Source: Catenibacterium sp. co_0103 (lineage in GTDB: Bacteria; Bacillota_I; Bacilli_A; Erysipelotrichales; Coprobacillaceae). Taken from it: DNA of 31,628 nucleotides. Under the pieces are notes generated by a model that was not told the DNA's origin, searched no databases, and was given only the letters and a program-made list of their open reading frames with translations. Made by a program: the position numbers and the translations under genes. The stretch is taken from NCBI RefSeq assembly GCF_004168205.1, contig NZ_RCYB01000020.1, positions 1-31,628 on the forward strand. The letters are read 5' to 3'. Shown here in pieces: positions 24,869-31,628 of the stretch (positions are counted from its first letter, which is position 1; each line of letters opens with the position of its first letter).

Positions 24869-26257
24869 ATGTCTAATATGTCAAATGTAAAGGTAGAAAT
24901 GCCTTCTCAGGAACCTGAAATTCGTGCAACTAACTTTAAAGAAGTTGCTTTAGGATATACAAAAGAGATGGCTCAGGAAGAAGCAGCTCGTTGCCTAAAC
25001 TGTAAAAAGCCTCGCTGTGTGGATGGATGTCCAGTAAATGTACCTATCCCTCATTTTATTCAGGAAGTAGTGAATGGTGATTTTGAAAAAGCTTATGAAA
25101 TCATCACTACAGAAAATGCTTTGCCTGCAATCTGTGGTCGTGTATGTCCACAGGAAAACCAGTGTGAAGGTAAATGTATTAGAGGTATCAAGGGTGAATC
25201 AGTTGCCATTGGTAGACTTGAAAGATTCGTTGCTGATTACCATAGAGATCATGGTAAACCAACTGAAACTAAGATTGAAAAGAACGGTAAGAAAGTGGCT
25301 ATTGTAGGTTCAGGACCTTCAGGTATTTCTTGTGCCGGTGAACTTGCTAAACGTGGTTATGATGTAACAGTATTTGAAGCATTACATAAAACGGGTGGTG
25401 TATTATCTTATGGTATCCCAGAATTCCGTTTACCAAAAGATTTAGTACAGGCTGAAATTGATGGTGTTGCAGACTTAGGTGTTAAGTTTGAAACAAACGT
25501 TGTAGTTGGTCGTTCTATCACAATTGATGAATTACAGGAAAGTGGTTATGATGCTGTATTCGTAGGTGCTGGTGCTGGTTTACCTCGTTTCCAGGGTATT
25601 CCAGGTGAAAACCTGGATGGTGTTTATGCTGCAAACGAATTCTTAACTCGTGTTAACTTAATGAAGGGTTATGAATTCCCTAAACATCCTACTCCAGTAA
25701 AAGTAGCTGATACAGTATGTGTTGTAGGTGCTGGTAACGTAGCTATGGATGCTGCAAGAACTGCTAAGAGACTTGGTGCTAAGAACGTATATATCGTATA
25801 TCGTCGTAGTGATGCTGAAATTCCTGCACGTGCTGAAGAAGTACATCATGCTAAGGAAGAAGGTATTATCTTCAAGTTATTAACTAATCCAGTTGCTGTT
25901 CATGGTGATAATGGTTCAGTTAAAGCTCTTGAATGTGTAGAAATGGAATTAGGAGAACCAGATGCATCTGGTAGAAGAAGACCAGTTGTAAAAGAAGGTA
26001 CTAACTTCACTATTGATTGTGGAACAGTTGTTATCGCAATCGGTCAGTCTCCAAACCCATTAATTAGACAGACTACTCCTGGTCTTGATTGCCAGAAGTG
26101 GGGTGGTATCATCGTTGAAGAAGAAACTAACCATACATCTAAAGAAGGCGTATGGGCTGGTGGTGACGTTGTAACTGGTGCTGCTACTGTAATTCTTGCT
26201 ATGGGTGCTGGTAAAAAAGCAGCAAAAGCTATTGATGAAAAATTAAGTGGTGAATAA
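24869..26257 (+). CDS. nfnB: NfnB-like large subunit (GltD-type NADPH oxidoreductase)
   Basis: A 462-residue protein. The N-terminal cysteine clusters CLNCKKPRCVDGCP and CGRVCPQENQCEGKC hold two [4Fe-4S] centres. The FAD motif VGSGPSGISCAGELAKRGYD lies near residue 147 and the NADPH motif VVGAGNVAMDAARTAKRLGA near 285, with a second GD motif (WAGGDVVTGAATV) at the end. This is also the layout of the glutamate synthase small subunit, but no GltB large subunit is nearby and NfnA precedes it. GGGGG before ATG 24869 is the ribosome site. Together the pair links NADPH supply to ferredoxin in anaerobic metabolism. Confidence 0.92.
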   Translation: MSNMSNVKVEMPSQEPEIRATNFKEVALGYTKEMAQEEAARCLNCKKPRCVDGCPVNVPIPHFIQEVVNGDFEKAYEIITTENALPAICGRVCPQENQCEGKCIRGIKGESVAIGRLERFVADYHRDHGKPTETKIEKNGKKVAIVGSGPSGISCAGELAKRGYDVTVFEALHKTGGVLSYGIPEFRLPKDLVQAEIDGVADLGVKFETNVVVGRSITIDELQESGYDAVFVGAGAGLPRFQGIPGENLDGVYAANEFLTRVNLMKGYEFPKHPTPVKVADTVCVVGAGNVAMDAARTAKRLGAKNVYIVYRRSDAEIPARAEEVHHAKEEGIIFKLLTNPVAVHGDNGSVKALECVEMELGEPDASGRRRPVVKEGTNFTIDCGTVVIAIGQSPNPLIRQTTPGLDCQKWGGIIVEEETNHTSKEGVWAGGDVVTGAATVILAMGAGKKAAKAIDEKLSGE

Positions 26258-26602
26258 ATGTATTGTACACGATGTGGTAAAGAATTAGAGGCAGGTACAA
26301 AGTTCTGTCCTAATTGTGGAGAACCTGTGAGATTAGAAAATAGAACAGACTACACAAATATGGAAGACTATGCTTCTAGTAATGGCTATACTAGTCCTTA
26401 TTATGAAGAAGATCGTGCCTCTGTTGGATTATGTATCATTTCATTCCTATTCCCTTTTATGGGTGTTATCTTCTTCTTCATGAAAAGAAGAACGACTCCT
26501 AATAAAGCAAAGGCATGCTTGATTACAGGAATCGTTAGCTTTGTATTGAATTTTATTGCAACTTATGCATTATTATTAAACACAGGAATCAGAATCTTTT
26601 GA
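26258..26602 (+). CDS. Zinc-ribbon protein with two membrane helices
   Basis: A 114-residue protein whose ATG follows the nfnB stop without any gap (TAAATG). The N-terminus carries a zinc ribbon, Cys3-x2-Cys6 and Cys17-x2-Cys20 (MYCTRCGKEL, KFCPNCGEP). An acidic, tyrosine-rich linker follows, then two hydrophobic helices (about 57-75 and 84-107) separated by a basic loop (MKRRTTPNKAK). Proteins of this shape are common in Firmicutes and mostly uncharacterised. Direct coupling to nfnB suggests co-expression but not necessarily shared function. Its stop codon sits at the base of a strong terminator. Confidence 0.85.
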   Translation: MYCTRCGKELEAGTKFCPNCGEPVRLENRTDYTNMEDYASSNGYTSPYYEEDRASVGLCIISFLFPFMGVIFFFMKRRTTPNKAKACLITGIVSFVLNFIATYALLLNTGIRIF

Positions 26603-26615
26603 TTCCTGTGTTTTT
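26579..26615 (+). terminator. Terminator of the nfnAB transcript
   Basis: AACACAGGAATCA (26579-26591), loop GAATCTTT, TGATTCCTGTGTT (26600-26612), then TTT: a perfect 13-pair stem that includes the end of the zinc-ribbon gene. Confidence 0.93.
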
Positions 26616-26671
26616 CATACTTGTAAAGTAACAGTTTGATTTAGTAAAATAGAGGGATGGAGGTGTTACTC

Positions 26672-27469
26672 ATGCCAAAAGGTATTTCAATCATGTCACA
26701 ATTATTAAGCGTTGTGAATTATGGTGATGGTAAAGAAGTAAATGCGGATATCGCTAAGACAATATTACAGAATTATAATAAGATTCCAGAACTCACTATT
26801 TTTGATTTAGCTGATTTGTGTTACGTCTCTTCTTCGTCTATTACAAGATTTGTGAGAACACTGGGATATGATAGCTATAAAGAATTCAAGAGTGATATAG
26901 ATCATACTTTGACAATTGATGTAGATTACTCTAAGCGCATCAATATGGCAACTGCTGAAGACTTAAAGCCCATTTATCAAAGATATACTGAAAATGTTAT
27001 AGAGAATATACAATTCACTTTTGAACATATTGATTATCGTCAATTAAATAGAGTATGTGAAATGATGTATCAGGCGAAGGAAATTGCTTTATTTGGTTTA
27101 GAATATGCTAATTATGTAGGTATTCATTTCCAAAATAAGATGGCAAGTTTGAATCGTTTGATTCAATTAGGTGTCTCTGATGAAAAACAATTAGAACTTG
27201 CGAAAAGACTTGCACCACATTCTCTTGTTTTCATTATCTCTTTAGAAGGAAGTTTCTTTTATCGCAATACAGAGATTGTTGATATATTGACAGAAAAAGA
27301 ATGCAAGATTGTGGCTATATCTATGATTACAGTTGGTAAACTTATTAGTGCATGTGATGAAGTCATCTTATGTAATAAGACAAATAGTAATACAGAAGGA
27401 CGTATTACTTTGATGTACACCATTGAGTTAATCATCATTTACTACTATATTAACTACTCACATATATGA
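26672..27469 (+). CDS. RpiR/MurR-family transcriptional regulator
   Basis: A 265-residue regulator. ATG 26672 lies eight bases after GGAGG (26659-26663); ATG 26657 overlaps that site and is rejected. The N-terminal HTH_6 domain (about 1-75) shows LTIFDLADLCYVSSSSITRF and LGYDSYKEFK, classic RpiR motifs. A C-terminal SIS domain (about 105-255) would bind a sugar phosphate. The gene is followed by a terminator and then the beta-glucoside operon, so it likely controls that operon in response to a phosphorylated beta-glucoside. Whether it activates or represses cannot be told. Confidence 0.9.
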   Translation: MPKGISIMSQLLSVVNYGDGKEVNADIAKTILQNYNKIPELTIFDLADLCYVSSSSITRFVRTLGYDSYKEFKSDIDHTLTIDVDYSKRINMATAEDLKPIYQRYTENVIENIQFTFEHIDYRQLNRVCEMMYQAKEIALFGLEYANYVGIHFQNKMASLNRLIQLGVSDEKQLELAKRLAPHSLVFIISLEGSFFYRNTEIVDILTEKECKIVAISMITVGKLISACDEVILCNKTNSNTEGRITLMYTIELIIIYYYINYSHI

Positions 27470-27490
27470 AAAATTTCATAATCTGAAATT

Positions 27491-27524
27491 ATGCTGGAGA
27501 ATATGACATCTTCAGCATTTTTTT
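27491..27524 (+). terminator. Terminator after the RpiR-type regulator
   Basis: ATGCTGGAG (27491-27499), a ten-base loop, CTTCAGCAT (27510-27518; one G-U pair) and a seven-T run (27518-27524). Confidence 0.88.
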
Positions 27525-27552
27525 GACGAAAAAAATGAGTTCACTTTGTATT
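27523..27552 (+). promoter_or_regulatory. Candidate promoter of the beta-glucoside operon
   Basis: TTGACG (27523-27528) overlaps the end of the terminator T-run. A poor -10 (TTGTAT or TGTATT near 27546-27552) follows at 17-18 bases. The weak -10 is compatible with a promoter that needs an activator. The ribosome site GGGAGGA precedes ATG 27579. Confidence 0.45.
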
Positions 27553-27578
27553 AAGATATCAGAGGGAGGAAAAAGAAT

Positions 27579-28967
27579 ATGAAAAACAAAGAATTTCCTA
27601 AAGACTTCTTATGGGGTGCTTCTACAAGTGCCTTTCAAGTAGAAGGTGGTTTTAATGAAGAAAGAGGTATTGCTAATAGTGATATGCGTCATATACCAGA
27701 TGGCTTAGCAGACTATAAAACAGCCTCGGATCATTATCACCATGTCAAAGAAGATGTACAGTTGATGAAAGAACTTGGTATGAAGGTATACCGCTTTTCA
27801 TTCTTCTGGACAAGAATTATGCCAGATGGTGAAAATGTGAGCCAGAATGGCTTGAACTTCTACCATGAGTTGATTGATGAGCTTCTTGAAAATGGTATTC
27901 AGCCATTTCCTACACTTTATCATTTTGAAATGCCTTATGCATTGATTGAAAAGTATGGAGGATGGAAGAGTAGAAAATGTGTAGATGCATATGTAAAATA
28001 TGCCAGAATCTGTTTTAAAGAGTTTGGATCAAAGGTTAAAATGTGGGCAACTATTAATGAACAGATGTGTGCTACAGCTCCTGATGATATGAATATGAAT
28101 CTTGAAAAAGATCCACATTTAAGACAGAAGAATCTTTATCAGATGTCATATCATATGACTTTAGCTGAAAAGATTGCGACAAGTTATTTTAAAGAAATGG
28201 TTCCTGATGGGAAAATTGGTCATGTAGTTGCCATGCAGGTGATTTATCCAGCAACATCCGCACCAGAAGATGTGCTTGCTGCAAAGAATGCAGAAGATGA
28301 AGTACAATGGAGTTTCCTTGATTTATCTATTAAGGGACATTACTCTCGTCACTTTACAAAATATTTGAAGGATAGAGATGTTTATCCAGAAATGAATGAA
28401 GAAGATCTCCATTATCTTAAAGATAATCATCCAGATTTTATTGGTGTAAACTATTATGCAAGCTGCACAGTTAGAGCTAAATATCCTGAAGATGAATGCA
28501 CAAGAATGCCACCGTTCTATATCAGCGATCAGTTCTATGTTGTGAATAATGAAAAACTGAAACCAACAGAATGGATGCATTTTGGAATTGATCCAGATGG
28601 TCTATATATTGGAATTAGAAATCTCTATGACAGATATGAATTACCAATGATTATTACTGAAAATGGTATGGCTTATACAGATAAAATAGAAGAAGATGGT
28701 TCAATAAATGATATTTATCGTATTGATTATGTGACAAAACATATTAATCAGTGTTATAAGCTGATTGAAGAAGGTTATCCGCTTTTTGGATATTGTCCTT
28801 GGTCATTTTTAGATGTTGTTAGTTCACATGAAGGATTTAATAAACGTTATGGCCTTGTCTATGTGGATCGTACAAATAGAGATGTAAAATCATGTGCACG
28901 TATTAAGAAGAACAGTTTTTATTGGTATCAGAATATTATTAAGAACAATGGGATTAAAGGAGAATGA
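27579..28967 (+). CDS. 6-phospho-beta-glucosidase (GH1)
   Basis: A 462-residue GH1 enzyme that hydrolyses phosphorylated beta-glucosides delivered by the PTS. The family start FPKDFLWGASTSAFQVEGG is present. The acid/base Glu161 lies in TINEQ and the nucleophile Glu361 in ITENG. The loop SHEGFNKRYGLVYVD places Ser416, Lys422 and Tyr424 in the S-x5-K-x-Y arrangement that binds the 6-phosphate, so it is a phospho-glucosidase and not a plain glucosidase. It lies directly upstream of the EIIC gene, with which it overlaps only by a few bases before the chosen EIIC start. Cytosolic, no signal peptide. Confidence 0.93.
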   Translation: MKNKEFPKDFLWGASTSAFQVEGGFNEERGIANSDMRHIPDGLADYKTASDHYHHVKEDVQLMKELGMKVYRFSFFWTRIMPDGENVSQNGLNFYHELIDELLENGIQPFPTLYHFEMPYALIEKYGGWKSRKCVDAYVKYARICFKEFGSKVKMWATINEQMCATAPDDMNMNLEKDPHLRQKNLYQMSYHMTLAEKIATSYFKEMVPDGKIGHVVAMQVIYPATSAPEDVLAAKNAEDEVQWSFLDLSIKGHYSRHFTKYLKDRDVYPEMNEEDLHYLKDNHPDFIGVNYYASCTVRAKYPEDECTRMPPFYISDQFYVVNNEKLKPTEWMHFGIDPDGLYIGIRNLYDRYELPMIITENGMAYTDKIEEDGSINDIYRIDYVTKHINQCYKLIEEGYPLFGYCPWSFLDVVSSHEGFNKRYGLVYVDRTNRDVKSCARIKKNSFYWYQNIIKNNGIKGE

Positions 28968-28969
28968 TT

Positions 28970-30271
28970 ATGAACAAGTTTATACAATTCATGGAAGAAA
29001 AATTTATTCCAGTTGCAAATAAAATATCTAGAATTAAAGCATTGCAGGCAGTATCAGGAGGTTCTATGTCACTTCTAGGTGTTATCATGGTAGGAGCAAT
29101 TTTTTCGGTTTTAACTTCTATCACATGGGCACCTTATCAGAATTTCTTAAAGGCAACACACTTATTGACTATCATTAATTTTGTACCTAATGTCACTACA
29201 GAGCTTATTGGCTTATTTATGGCATTCTCTATTGCATATAATGGGGCCAAGGTTTATGGCATTGAAAAGAATGCATTTAATACAGGAGTAATCTCTTTAG
29301 TGGCATTCATTCTATTAGCACCTATTACTGTACAAAAGCAAGGTATGGTATCAACTAATATGTTTAATGCAGCTTATTTTGGACCAAAAGCTGTTATTTC
29401 AGCAATTGTTGTTTCATTGATTGTCATTCAGATCATGAAGTTCTTTATGAATAAGAATATTACAATCAAGATGCCAGAAGGTGTTCCACCAATGGTCAGC
29501 AACTCATTCACTTCATTAATCCCAGCAGTTGTCATTGTATTAGTGTTTGGACTTGTAAAATATGGTTTCTCTGTTACTCATTTTAAGACATTCAATGATT
29601 TTATCTATACAATCATTCAGACACCATTACAGTCTCTAGTAGGAAGTTTCCCTGCATTTATCTTATTATTAGTAATTGACCAATTATTATGGTTCTTCGG
29701 TATTCATGGATCACAGACAGTTTTACCAATTCTTATTCCAGTTTGGTTAGGTTATATGTCAGAAAACTCAGCCTCACTTGCAGCAGGACATGGGATTGTC
29801 CATGCTATTAACTTTGGTTTATGGGATTTAGCTTGTATTGGTGGTTGTGGTGCGACAATTGGTTTAGTTATTATGATGTTCTTCACAGCTAAGAGTGAAA
29901 GATATAAAGCATTTGGTAAAGTGACTTTCCCTTGTGGAATTTTCAGTGTCAATGAACCAGTTATCTTTGGCTTACCACTTATGTTGAATGTTATGACAAT
30001 CATTCCATTTATTGTATGCCCAATTGTTGTGTCATCTGTAGGTTACTTACTCATGAAACTTCATATCATTGCACCTTATATTGGTATTCTTGGAACAGGA
30101 TCTCTTCCACCATTTATTCATGGTATGGTCAATGGAAGCATTAGTGCAGGTATCTATGAACTTGTTGCAGTTGTTTTATCATGTGTTATCTGGTATCCAT
30201 TCTTTAAGATGTTAGATAAACAGGCATTAGAAGAAGAAAATAGAATCAAGGAAGAAAAAGCAAATGATTAA
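28970..30271 (+). CDS. PTS EIIC permease, lactose/cellobiose family
   Basis: A 433-residue membrane permease. ATG 28970 lies seven bases after AAAGGAG (28956-28962) and is preferred to ATG 28964, which is too close. The N-terminus FIQFMEEKFIPVANKISRIK and the repeated hydrophobic helices fit CelB/LicC. Characteristic segments are WFFGIHGSQTVLPILIP, the NEPVIFGLPLMLN loop and LGTGSLPPFIHGMVNGS. It transports and phosphorylates a beta-glucoside together with EIIA and EIIB, neither of which is encoded in the window. The stop overlaps the next GH1 start by eight bases, showing translational coupling. Confidence 0.94.
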   Translation: MNKFIQFMEEKFIPVANKISRIKALQAVSGGSMSLLGVIMVGAIFSVLTSITWAPYQNFLKATHLLTIINFVPNVTTELIGLFMAFSIAYNGAKVYGIEKNAFNTGVISLVAFILLAPITVQKQGMVSTNMFNAAYFGPKAVISAIVVSLIVIQIMKFFMNKNITIKMPEGVPPMVSNSFTSLIPAVVIVLVFGLVKYGFSVTHFKTFNDFIYTIIQTPLQSLVGSFPAFILLLVIDQLLWFFGIHGSQTVLPILIPVWLGYMSENSASLAAGHGIVHAINFGLWDLACIGGCGATIGLVIMMFFTAKSERYKAFGKVTFPCGIFSVNEPVIFGLPLMLNVMTIIPFIVCPIVVSSVGYLLMKLHIIAPYIGILGTGSLPPFIHGMVNGSISAGIYELVAVVLSCVIWYPFFKMLDKQALEEENRIKEEKAND

Positions 30272-31532
30272 TATACTAGAATATTCAGATATTACATTCC
30301 CAGAAGATTTTTTATGGGGTGCTTCTACTGCAGGACAACAGATTGAAGGTAACAACAATTCATTTTATGATGATAAGGAGATTGCACCTAAGTTTGCTTA
30401 TGGTGGTGTACCTTATCAAATGGCAGGACGTGCATGTAATAGCTATGAAATGTACAAAGAAGATATCGCATTACTAAAGAAGATGCATTTAAACTCATAT
30501 CGCATGTCTTTGGAATGGTCACGTATTGAACCAGTAGAAGGGCAGTTTGATGAAAAAGAGATTGAACATTATAGAGATGTCTTGAAAGAATTAAAGAAGA
30601 ATAACATTAAAGTATGTTTAACACTTCATCATAATTCACATCCTGTCTGGTTTCACCAGTTAGGTGCATTTAAAACTATGGATAATCTTGACTATTTCTT
30701 AAAATATGTGGAAAAGGTTGTACCAGAATATGATGAATATGTAGAATGCTGGCTCATTATCAATGAAATGAATATCGTCTTTGAATATACAATTGAAGAA
30801 AGTATTAATTTGCTTCAGTATCATGCCAAGGCATATCATGTCATTAAGAAATATTCTAATAAGCCTGTCTCATCTCCTATGAATTATGCTGAAAAGAAAC
30901 CAATGAGAGGTGTTACAGATAAACCAGATCAGATCATGGCAGATTATATTGATTATATGGAAAATGAATTCTTCTTACATGCAATAAGAACAGGGGAGAT
31001 TGTTGTTCCATTCCATGATGCTATTTATATGCCTGAATTAAAGGATACATGTGATTTCTGGGCAGTGAATGTTTATACAAGACAGCTGATTAATAGTAGA
31101 AAAGCAATGTTTAGATTTGATCGTTATGAAGCAAGCAGTATTCATAGTTTAGATGTTCCATATTTTAGTGATGATATTTGTCCAGAGGTTATATTCCATT
31201 GTCTCAATAGATTAAAGGATAAACCAGTTCTCATTACTGAAAATGGTATTGCTTGCAAGAATGATAAATATCGTGTCATTTACATTGCGGCTGTATTACA
31301 GGCTGTCAAGCAGGCGATGGATAGTGGAGTCAAGGTATTAGGTTATCTTCATTGGTCATTATTAGATAACTGGGAATGGGGGACTTATACACCAACATTT
31401 GGATTAGCTTCAGTTAATCATGAAACTTATGAAAGAACACTTAAACCAAGTGGATATTTCTATGGTGAAATAGTAGAAAACAATGCTCTCACACTTGATA
31501 TTATTAAAAAATACTATCCAAATAACATATAG
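30264..31532 (+). CDS. GH1 beta-glucosidase-like enzyme, non-phosphorylated type
   Basis: A 422-residue GH1 protein, shorter than the usual 450-480. Acid/base Glu168 lies in INEMN and nucleophile Glu326 in ITENG. The sugar-binding loop reads LLDNWEWGTYTPTFGLASV with Trp370-Glu371-Trp372. This is the arrangement of ordinary beta-glucosidases, where the Glu contacts free glucose hydroxyls, and it lacks the Ser, Lys and Tyr phosphate set of the first enzyme. It is thus likely to act on unphosphorylated beta-linked sugars although it sits in a PTS operon. The shortened middle region (about 175-290) may alter the substrate pocket. It starts inside the EIIC gene and has a weak AAGGAAG ribosome site. 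Confidence 0.88.
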   Translation: MINILEYSDITFPEDFLWGASTAGQQIEGNNNSFYDDKEIAPKFAYGGVPYQMAGRACNSYEMYKEDIALLKKMHLNSYRMSLEWSRIEPVEGQFDEKEIEHYRDVLKELKKNNIKVCLTLHHNSHPVWFHQLGAFKTMDNLDYFLKYVEKVVPEYDEYVECWLIINEMNIVFEYTIEESINLLQYHAKAYHVIKKYSNKPVSSPMNYAEKKPMRGVTDKPDQIMADYIDYMENEFFLHAIRTGEIVVPFHDAIYMPELKDTCDFWAVNVYTRQLINSRKAMFRFDRYEASSIHSLDVPYFSDDICPEVIFHCLNRLKDKPVLITENGIACKNDKYRVIYIAAVLQAVKQAMDSGVKVLGYLHWSLLDNWEWGTYTPTFGLASVNHETYERTLKPSGYFYGEIVENNALTLDIIKKYYPNNI

Positions 31533-31535
31533 GCA

Positions 31536-31592
31536 CCTTTAAAAAGGTGTCTCAGACTGTTGACAAACTAAATGTTAACAGTCTTTTCTTTT
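31536..31592 (+). terminator. Tandem hairpins ending the beta-glucoside operon
   Basis: A first hairpin CACCTTT-AA-AAAGGTG (31536-31551) has no T-run. The second, GACTGTTGACA (31555-31565), loop AACTAAA, TGTTAACAGTC (31573-31583; one G-U pair), is followed by TTTTCTTTT and is a good terminator. The first hairpin may protect the transcript end. After it, 31593-31628 holds only a possible -10-like TAATAT and no gene. Confidence 0.8.
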
Positions 31593-31628
31593 AAATTTGA
31601 AGAGTATATGATAATATAGTTACTGTCG

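Noticed and set aside
24869..26257. Glutamate synthase small subunit (GltD)
   Set aside because: Same domain layout, but there is no large subunit nearby and an NfnA-type partner is directly upstream.
31536..31551. First hairpin after the last GH1 gene as the sole terminator
   Set aside because: It has no T-run; the next hairpin at 31555-31583 with TTTTCTTTT is the better terminator.

Overview
The window reads as a low-GC Gram-positive chromosome, probably a gut anaerobe. The reasons are strong GGAGG ribosome sites before nearly every gene, AT-rich codon use, a fermentative AdhE with Rex-like and cre-like sites, an NfnAB-type ferredoxin transhydrogenase, and a PTS beta-glucoside operon. TAA, TAG and TGA all act as stops, so it is not a mollicute using code 4. 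An Erysipelotrichia-like or related Firmicute is my guess from gene style only. I saw no rRNA, tRNA, CRISPR array or insertion sequence.

Positions 1-9858 hold a Kdp potassium uptake locus: two tiny membrane peptides (the second is KdpF), a TPR-like protein, KdpA, KdpB, KdpC, response regulator KdpE, and a KdpD sensor split into two proteins. One (5992-7953) carries the histidine kinase without the N-terminal KdpD domain. The other (7972-9858) carries the N-terminal KdpD ATP-binding domain without a kinase. Each has its own USP and four-helix membrane module.

Positions 9859-19102 look like a defence island set directly behind the Kdp operon: an unrecognised membrane protein, HsdM, a 29-codon HsdS tail, a tyrosine recombinase, an HsdS body lacking its tail and carrying an in-frame amber stop, an EcsC-like protein with an EF-hand-like loop, a tiny antitoxin-like gene on the minus strand, and HsdR. 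The HsdR N-terminus lies in a different frame from the rest, separated at an A8 run that contains the slippery heptamer A-AAA-AAG and is followed by a small hairpin. The HsdS tail and body share a 13-base core in the same reading phase and the same orientation. Joining them there would give a complete HsdS C-terminus. The system is therefore either rearranging and phase variable, or decaying.

Positions 19103-31628 are mostly core metabolism: adhE behind a cre-like site and a Rex-like operator, a VanZ-like membrane protein, a small membrane-anchored protein, a Cof-type HAD phosphatase on the minus strand, nfnA-nfnB followed without a gap by a zinc-ribbon membrane protein, then an RpiR-type regulator and a beta-glucoside operon. 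That operon has a 6-phospho-beta-glucosidase, a PTS EIIC, and a second GH1 enzyme whose sugar-binding loop is of the non-phosphorylated type. Rho-independent terminators separate most units.
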